A stretch of DNA of 64,000 nucleotides, taken from positions 8,468,501 to 8,532,500 of the forward strand of contig NZ_JADBEG010000001.1 of the NCBI RefSeq assembly GCF_014873755.1. The letters run 5' to 3'. Below the pieces are notes generated by a model that saw only the letters and a list, made by a program, of their open reading frames with translations, was not told the DNA's origin and did not search any database. Shown piece by piece: positions 60,000 to 64,000 of this stretch. A program made the position numbers and the translations under genes. Every line of letters starts with the position of its first letter. Position 1 is the stretch's first letter. The stretch is from Amycolatopsis lexingtonensis. GTDB lineage: Bacteria; Actinomycetota; Actinomycetes; Mycobacteriales; Pseudonocardiaceae.

Positions 60000-61190
60000 T
60001 CAGGCGGGCGTGACCTTCAGCAGCTTGTCGTCGGTGCCGTCGGACGTCGTCACGTACAGGGCGCCGTCCGGGCCGCTGCGGACCGCGCGGAGGCGGCCGA
60101 ACTTGTCGTCGAACTCCGGGGGGAGCGTGACGTCGAGGACCTTGCCCGCCGGGTCCAAGTGGTACAGCAGGAGCTTCTGGCCCTTCAGCGCCACCACGAC
60201 CAGCGCGCCGTCGTTCGGGCCCCACTGGGCGCCGGTCAGGAAGGCGTCGCCGCTGATCGCCTCGGTGATCTTGCCGGACGTCCACAGTGGACTCACCGCG
60301 TCCGGGAACCGCTTGAGGTCGGTCATCGGGACGCTCTCGTCGTAGCTCGAGTCGGTGCCGCCCTTCGACGGGTCCCAGCCGTAGTTGGCGCCCGGCTTGA
60401 GGAGGTTGACCTCGTCGTCGAACGTCGGCCCGTGCTCGGCGGTGATCACCTGGCCGTTGCCCGGGCGGATCGCCACGCCCTGGACGTTGCGGTGGCCGTA
60501 GGTGTAGATCAGCCGCTCGTGCGGGTCCGACGAGGTGATGAACGGGTTGTCCGGCAGCGGGCTCCCGGTCTTCGCGTCCAGCCTCAGCACCTTGCCGCCG
60601 AGGGAGTGGCGGTCCTGCGAGATCGACGCGCGCGCGGTGTCGCCGGTGCCGACCAGCAGCGCACCGTCCGGGGCGAACGTCGGGCGGCAGCCGGAGTGGC
60701 GGCCGCTCGGGTTCACCGGGAGCCCGGTCAGCAGGTTCTTCACCTTGGTCGCGCTCGCGCCGTCCTCGGCCAGCTTCCACGTGACCAGCCGGATGTCGAC
60801 GGCCTTGCCGTCTTCCTGGTGGTCCTGGCAGGTGATGAACTCGCGGCTGGTGGCGAAGTCGGGACTGACGACCATGCCGAGCAGCCCGCCTTCGCCCTTG
60901 ACCAGGACGTCGGAGAAGTCGGCGCGGACTTCGGCCGCTTTCCCGTCGCGGACCAGCGCGAGCTTGCCGGGCCGCTGCGGCACGAGGATGCCGCCGTCGG
61001 GCAGGAACCCGATGTCCCAGCCGTGTTCGAGCCCGGCCGTCACCGTCTCGACCTTGAACTTCCCGCTCGAGGCCGACGGCGTCGCCGCGGGCGGGACGCT
61101 CTGGACCGGCTGGCTCGCCGCCCCCGAACAGCCCGCGACCAGCAGGGACACGACACCGATGAGACCCAGCACACGCCGCATAGGGCTCAT
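60000..61190 (-). CDS. PQQ-dependent sugar dehydrogenase-like lipoprotein
   Basis: 396 aa from ATG 61190. Lipobox LLVAGC at Cys 21. Six-bladed β-propeller of soluble glucose dehydrogenase/L-sorbosone type: EHGWDIGFLPDGGILVPQRP, GEGGLLGMVVSPDF, GTGDTARASISQDRHSLGGK, IYTYGHRNVQGVAIRPGNGQ, ITAEHGPTFDDEVNLLKPGA (calcium/PQQ site). It probably oxidises a sugar in the periplasm. No PQQ biosynthesis genes are in the window. Substrate not known. Confidence 0.9.
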   Translation of the reverse strand: MSPMRRVLGLIGVVSLLVAGCSGAASQPVQSVPPAATPSASSGKFKVETVTAGLEHGWDIGFLPDGGILVPQRPGKLALVRDGKAAEVRADFSDVLVKGEGGLLGMVVSPDFATSREFITCQDHQEDGKAVDIRLVTWKLAEDGASATKVKNLLTGLPVNPSGRHSGCRPTFAPDGALLVGTGDTARASISQDRHSLGGKVLRLDAKTGSPLPDNPFITSSDPHERLIYTYGHRNVQGVAIRPGNGQVITAEHGPTFDDEVNLLKPGANYGWDPSKGGTDSSYDESVPMTDLKRFPDAVSPLWTSGKITEAISGDAFLTGAQWGPNDGALVVVALKGQKLLLYHLDPAGKVLDVTLPPEFDDKFGRLRAVRSGPDGALYVTTSDGTDDKLLKVTPA

Positions 61191-61346
61191 CCTGCCATCA
61201 ACCGGTGAAATCACCGTTCGCCGCGGCGCGGGTCAGGAAGCCCAGGTCGCCCACGCCCGGGAGGTGGTGCTCAGTGCCACGGCCGGGAGTTTCGCCGTGG
61301 GTCCGGCGACAGGGCTCCGGTGCGGCGGCTCGCCCGGCGGCGGGTT

Positions 61347-61422
61347 CGCCGACGTCTTGAATGACTCATTCAGGTCTTGGGAGGTCCTGAATGACTCATT
61401 CAAGACACCGCGGGCCCACCCG
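61347..61422 (+). repeat. paired-palindrome intergenic repeat, family A copy 3
   Basis: TGAATGACTCATTCA at 61358-61372 and 61388-61402, mirrored as at 8064-8139 (flanks GCCGAC and ACACCGCGGG also the same). It lies in the 271-bp gap 61191-61461 between two minus-strand genes, beyond the stop of the response-regulator gene (61462). Confidence 0.85.
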
Positions 61423-61461
61423 ACACGACTTGCCGAGGCCGGGCCGATGTACGGCGAATGC

Positions 61462-62118
61462 TCAGGCACCCGGGCGGACCAGTCCGGACTCGTAGGCGAA
61501 CACCACCGCGTGCACCCGGTCGCGCAGCCGCAGCTTGGCCAGGATCCGCCCGACGTGCGTTTTCACCGTCGTCTCGCCGATGTACAGCTTCGCCGCGATC
61601 TCGCCGTTCGAGAGGCCGCGCGCGACGAGCCCCAGCACGTCCTTCTCCCGCTCGGTCAACGCGCCGAGCCGGGCGGTGTCCACCGGGTCGCGTTCGTCGG
61701 CGAGGTACCGGTCGAGCAGCCGCCGCGTGACCGACGGCGAGACCATCGAGTCGCCGCGCAGTACCCCGCGGATCGCCACGAGCATCTCTTCGGACGGCGC
61801 GTCCTTCACCAGGAACCCGCTGGCCCCGCCGCGCAACGCCGCGTACGCGTACTCGTCGAGGTCGAAGGTCGTGATGATCAGGACGCGCACGTCCGGCAGC
61901 TCGGCGCAGATCCGCGCGGTCGCCGCCACGCCGTCGAGGACCGGCATCCGGACGTCCATCAGCACCAGGTCGGGCCGCAGCTCCCGGGCCAGGGCGACGG
62001 CCTCCTCGCCGTTAGCCGCTTCGCCCGCGACTTCGAGGTCGTCCTGGCTTTCGACGATCATCCGCAGGCCGACGCGGACCAGCTGCTGGTCGTCGCAGAG
62101 CAGGATCCGGGTGGTCAC
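61462..62118 (-). CDS. NarL/LuxR-type response regulator
   Basis: 218 aa. Receiver with phospho-Asp ~53 (LVLMDVRMPVLDGVAATARI), Lys in FLVKDAPSEE; LuxR HTH at the C-terminus (LTEREKDVLGLVARGLSNGE, AAKLYIGETTVKTHVGRILA). GTG 62118 overlaps the histidine-kinase stop (GTGA); the pair is a standard two-component system. Targets unknown. Confidence 0.95.
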   Translation of the reverse strand: MTTRILLCDDQQLVRVGLRMIVESQDDLEVAGEAANGEEAVALARELRPDLVLMDVRMPVLDGVAATARICAELPDVRVLIITTFDLDEYAYAALRGGASGFLVKDAPSEEMLVAIRGVLRGDSMVSPSVTRRLLDRYLADERDPVDTARLGALTEREKDVLGLVARGLSNGEIAAKLYIGETTVKTHVGRILAKLRLRDRVHAVVFAYESGLVRPGA

Positions 62119-63233
62119 GACCCGACCACCAGGCTCGCGCGCACGCGGTAGCCGCCGTCGGGCAGCGGCCCGGTGGTCAGTTCGCCGTGGTACATCTCGA
62201 CGCGCTGGCGCATCCCGGCCAGCCCGTGCCCGGACGAGGGCAGGGCGGGGGCCGGCGACGCGCGGCCGCCCGTGTTCGTCACCTCGATCCGGACGCGGGG
62301 TGGTTCGAAGGCGACGCGGACCCGTCCGGTCGCGTCGGCCGGCGCGTGCTTGATCATGTTGGTCAGTGCCTCCTGGACGATCCGGTACGCCTGCAGCGCG
62401 GCGCTCGCGGGCAGCTCACCCGGGTCTCCGGTGACGTCGAGCGCGACGTCGCGCCCGGACTGCCCGACGAGGTCACGCAATTCGCCGAGCGTCGGCTGCG
62501 GGTTGCGCGCCGCCTGGCCGGCGTGCAGGACTTCGAGGAGCCGCCGCAGTTCGGCCAGTGCGCCGCGGCCCGTGTGGACGATCGTGTCGAGCGTGCGGTC
62601 GACGGCTTCGGGATCGCGGTGCCGGGCGAGCTTCGCGCCCTCGGCGTTCAGCACGATCACGCTCATGCTGTGCGCGACGACGTCGTGCAGCTCGCGCGCG
62701 ATCCGCGTGCGCTCCTCCGCGACCGCGGCGCGCGACTGGGCTTCGCCGAGCTTCTCCTCCTCCGCGGTCAGCTGTTCCTTGGCGCGGAAGAACTCCCCGA
62801 GGGCCCACGCGGCGATGTGCAGCGGCCAGATGCCGACGATGGTGATGGTCGGGTTGTCGGTGTAGGTGCCCCAGAGGAAGCCCCACTGCCAGCCGAGCGT
62901 GAAGACCGCGACGGCGATCACCGCCGCGAACCGCCGGTCGCCCAGCTTCACCAGGTTGAACAGCACGACCGCCATGGCCAGTTCGGTGCGGCCGCGGTCG
63001 TACGCCCAGATCTCGTTGAGGTACACGCACGCGGCCCCGGCGATGATCAGCACCGCGGCCGTGCGCGGGAACCGCCGCCGCACGACCACCGGCAGCACGA
63101 AGACCATCGAGAGCGCGCGAACCGCCCAGGGGGTGTCCCCGGCCCAGTTCGGCGCGAGGAACAGGAACACCGCGTACAGCGGGAGATCCACTGTCCACCG
63201 GTGTCCGCGCACCCACTTCACGAGTCGTTCCAC
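62115..63233 (-). CDS. sensor histidine kinase (HisKA_3)
   Basis: 372 aa. Four or five TM helices at the N-terminus without a long extracytoplasmic loop, then HisKA_3 with phospho-His in RIARELHDVVAHSMSVIVLN (~181) and an HATPase_c (EALTNMIKHAPADATGRVRV; GHGLAGMRQRVEMYHGEL). TACGTT at 63241-63246, 7 nt from GTG, suggests a leaderless mRNA. Membrane-sensing of a lipid or physical signal is an inference from the lack of a sensor loop. Confidence 0.94.
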   Translation of the reverse strand: MERLVKWVRGHRWTVDLPLYAVFLFLAPNWAGDTPWAVRALSMVFVLPVVVRRRFPRTAAVLIIAGAACVYLNEIWAYDRGRTELAMAVVLFNLVKLGDRRFAAVIAVAVFTLGWQWGFLWGTYTDNPTITIVGIWPLHIAAWALGEFFRAKEQLTAEEEKLGEAQSRAAVAEERTRIARELHDVVAHSMSVIVLNAEGAKLARHRDPEAVDRTLDTIVHTGRGALAELRRLLEVLHAGQAARNPQPTLGELRDLVGQSGRDVALDVTGDPGELPASAALQAYRIVQEALTNMIKHAPADATGRVRVAFEPPRVRIEVTNTGGRASPAPALPSSGHGLAGMRQRVEMYHGELTTGPLPDGGYRVRASLVVGS

Positions 63234-63240
63234 GCCACCG

Positions 63241-63358
63241 AACGTAACGCGGCGACCCGGCCCGCGTCGTCATCACTTCGGTCCGACCGCATCCTCCCGA
63301 AGGAGGACACGACCGGTCGATCCGACGGATTCGCGGCCACCCCCGCCGTTCCTACCGT
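63241..63358. promoter_or_regulatory. divergent promoters of histidine kinase and methyltransferase
   Basis: TACGTT (minus, 63241-63246) and TACCGT (plus, 63353-63358) lie 7 nt before GTG 63233 and ATG 63366. Confidence 0.5.
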
Positions 63359-63365
63359 CTGGCTC

Positions 63366-63962
63366 ATGTCGATCACCAGTGAATTCCTCCGCCACCCGCT
63401 GCTGACGGGCGCGATCGCACCCAGCTCGCCGCGGCTGGCCGAACCGATGACGGCGGGCCTCGGCCTGGAACGCGCGACGCGGGTCGCCGAACTCGGCCCG
63501 GGCACCGGCGTCTTCACCGAAGCGGTCCTCGCACTGCTTCCTCCCGAAGCGCGCCTGACCGCCGTCGAGATCAACCCGCGTTTCGCCGACGCCCTGCGCA
63601 AGCGCTTTCCGCAGGTCGACGTCGTCACCGGCACCGCGGAACACCTCGACCAAGCCGGCCTCGACGTCGTCGTCTCCGGGTTGCCGTGGACGGCCATGAC
63701 GGCGGCCCGCCAGCAGCGCATCCTCGACGCGGTCGTCGCGGCACTCGCCCCGACCGGCCGGTTCACGACGTTCGCGTACGCCCATGCGGCCTGGACACCG
63801 CCCGCGCGCCGCTTCGCCGCTTCACTGCGAAGCCGTTTCGCGGTCGTGGAGCGCACTCCGGTCGTCTGGGGCAACTTGCCGCCCGCGTTCGTCTACCGCG
63901 CGGCGCTCCCGGTCGCGGTGGGGAGGGCCCGGCGTGGACAGCCTGCTGCGGCCGCTGCTTGA
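63366..63962 (+). CDS. SAM-dependent methyltransferase (phospholipid N-methyltransferase-like)
   Basis: 198 aa. SAM motif VAELGPGTGVFTEAVL, acidic LTAVEINPRF, and VSGLPWTAMTAARQQRILDA where the NPPF-type motif is expected. The FLRHPLLTGAIAPSSPRLAE opening matches PmtA-like phospholipid N-methyltransferases and related rRNA-adenine-dimethylase-fold proteins. The 3' end overlaps the next gene by 29 bp. Confidence 0.85.
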   Translation: MSITSEFLRHPLLTGAIAPSSPRLAEPMTAGLGLERATRVAELGPGTGVFTEAVLALLPPEARLTAVEINPRFADALRKRFPQVDVVTGTAEHLDQAGLDVVVSGLPWTAMTAARQQRILDAVVAALAPTGRFTTFAYAHAAWTPPARRFAASLRSRFAVVERTPVVWGNLPPAFVYRAALPVAVGRARRGQPAAAAA

Positions 63963-64000
63963 CGCGCCCCCGGCGGTCGTCTACCTGGTCTGCGCGCTGG
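63934..64000 (+). CDS. DedA-family membrane protein, 5' end only
   Basis: GTG 63934 with GGGGAGGG upstream; 22 codons are visible (SLLRPLLDAPPAVVYLVCAL), the hydrophobic start typical of DedA/SNARE-associated proteins. It runs off the window. Identity is inferred from this opening alone. Confidence 0.45.
   Translation, partial: MDSLLRPLLDAPPAVVYLVCAL

Overview
The window is chromosomal DNA from a high-GC actinomycete, most likely Pseudonocardiaceae and possibly Amycolatopsis. The genus is a guess from general familiarity. The higher-level call rests on GTG/TTG starts, strong G/C third-position bias, densely packed genes with 4-bp stop/start overlaps, an RpfB-type resuscitation factor, F420-type LLM oxidoreductases, an FadD/FAAL-like ligase, and a conserved block of core genes. 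No IS element, phage, CRISPR array, rRNA or biosynthetic gene cluster was seen. There is one tRNA (Gln-UUG).

Layout. 1-8 kb: the 3' end of a degenerate EAL-domain gene; an ArsR / small coiled-coil membrane protein / MMPL / EamA series; acetyltransferases; a DUF2786 protein; an SGNH hydrolase-TetR pair. 8-16 kb: a SigJ-type ECF sigma factor divergent from an FMN-reductase/NTF2 fusion; a GAF regulator divergent from aldehyde dehydrogenase-DUF779; an M20 peptidase; MOSC-TetR. 16-24.7 kb: secreted GH20 hexosaminidase, propionyl-CoA synthetase, a Ser/Thr kinase with its membrane part at the N-terminus, a methyltransferase, an AraC regulator, and protein mannosyltransferase. 24.7-53.6 kb: a conserved actinobacterial core order comparable to M. 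tuberculosis Rv1002c-Rv1018c (pmt, rsmI, pabB, metG, tatD, rpfB, ksgA, ispE, FadD-like ligase, pth, rplY, lipoprotein, prs, glmU). It is interrupted by accessory modules: QsdR-like TetR/quinone reductase, GH25-like protein, PadR/ABC exporter, a SAM-riboswitch-controlled orphan MetN, MFS/TetR, ASCH, ABC-F, DivIVA-motif proteins, and a flavin oxidoreductase pair. 53.6-64 kb: GGDEF protein, tRNA-Gln, acyl desaturase/TetR, two tandem Nudix genes behind an isochorismatase-like gene, SDR, PQQ-type sugar dehydrogenase lipoprotein, a two-component system, a methyltransferase and the first codons of a DedA-like gene.

Regulation can be read directly in many places. Most local regulators have a palindrome in their own promoter region (TetR, PadR, GAF). 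Sixteen genes have a TANNNT -10 hexamer 6-8 nt before the start codon, which implies leaderless mRNAs. The 37.0-37.4 kb leader has a SAM-I-clan aptamer with a matching pseudoknot, then a 30-codon Cys-containing ORF and an intrinsic terminator, all ahead of a MetN ATPase with no permease or binding-protein gene beside it. Three families of intergenic palindromes recur (TGAATGACTCATTCA pairs, AAGGAGGCCTTCACGG hairpins and GCTTTCACGTGAAAGC pairs), always at gene 3' ends.
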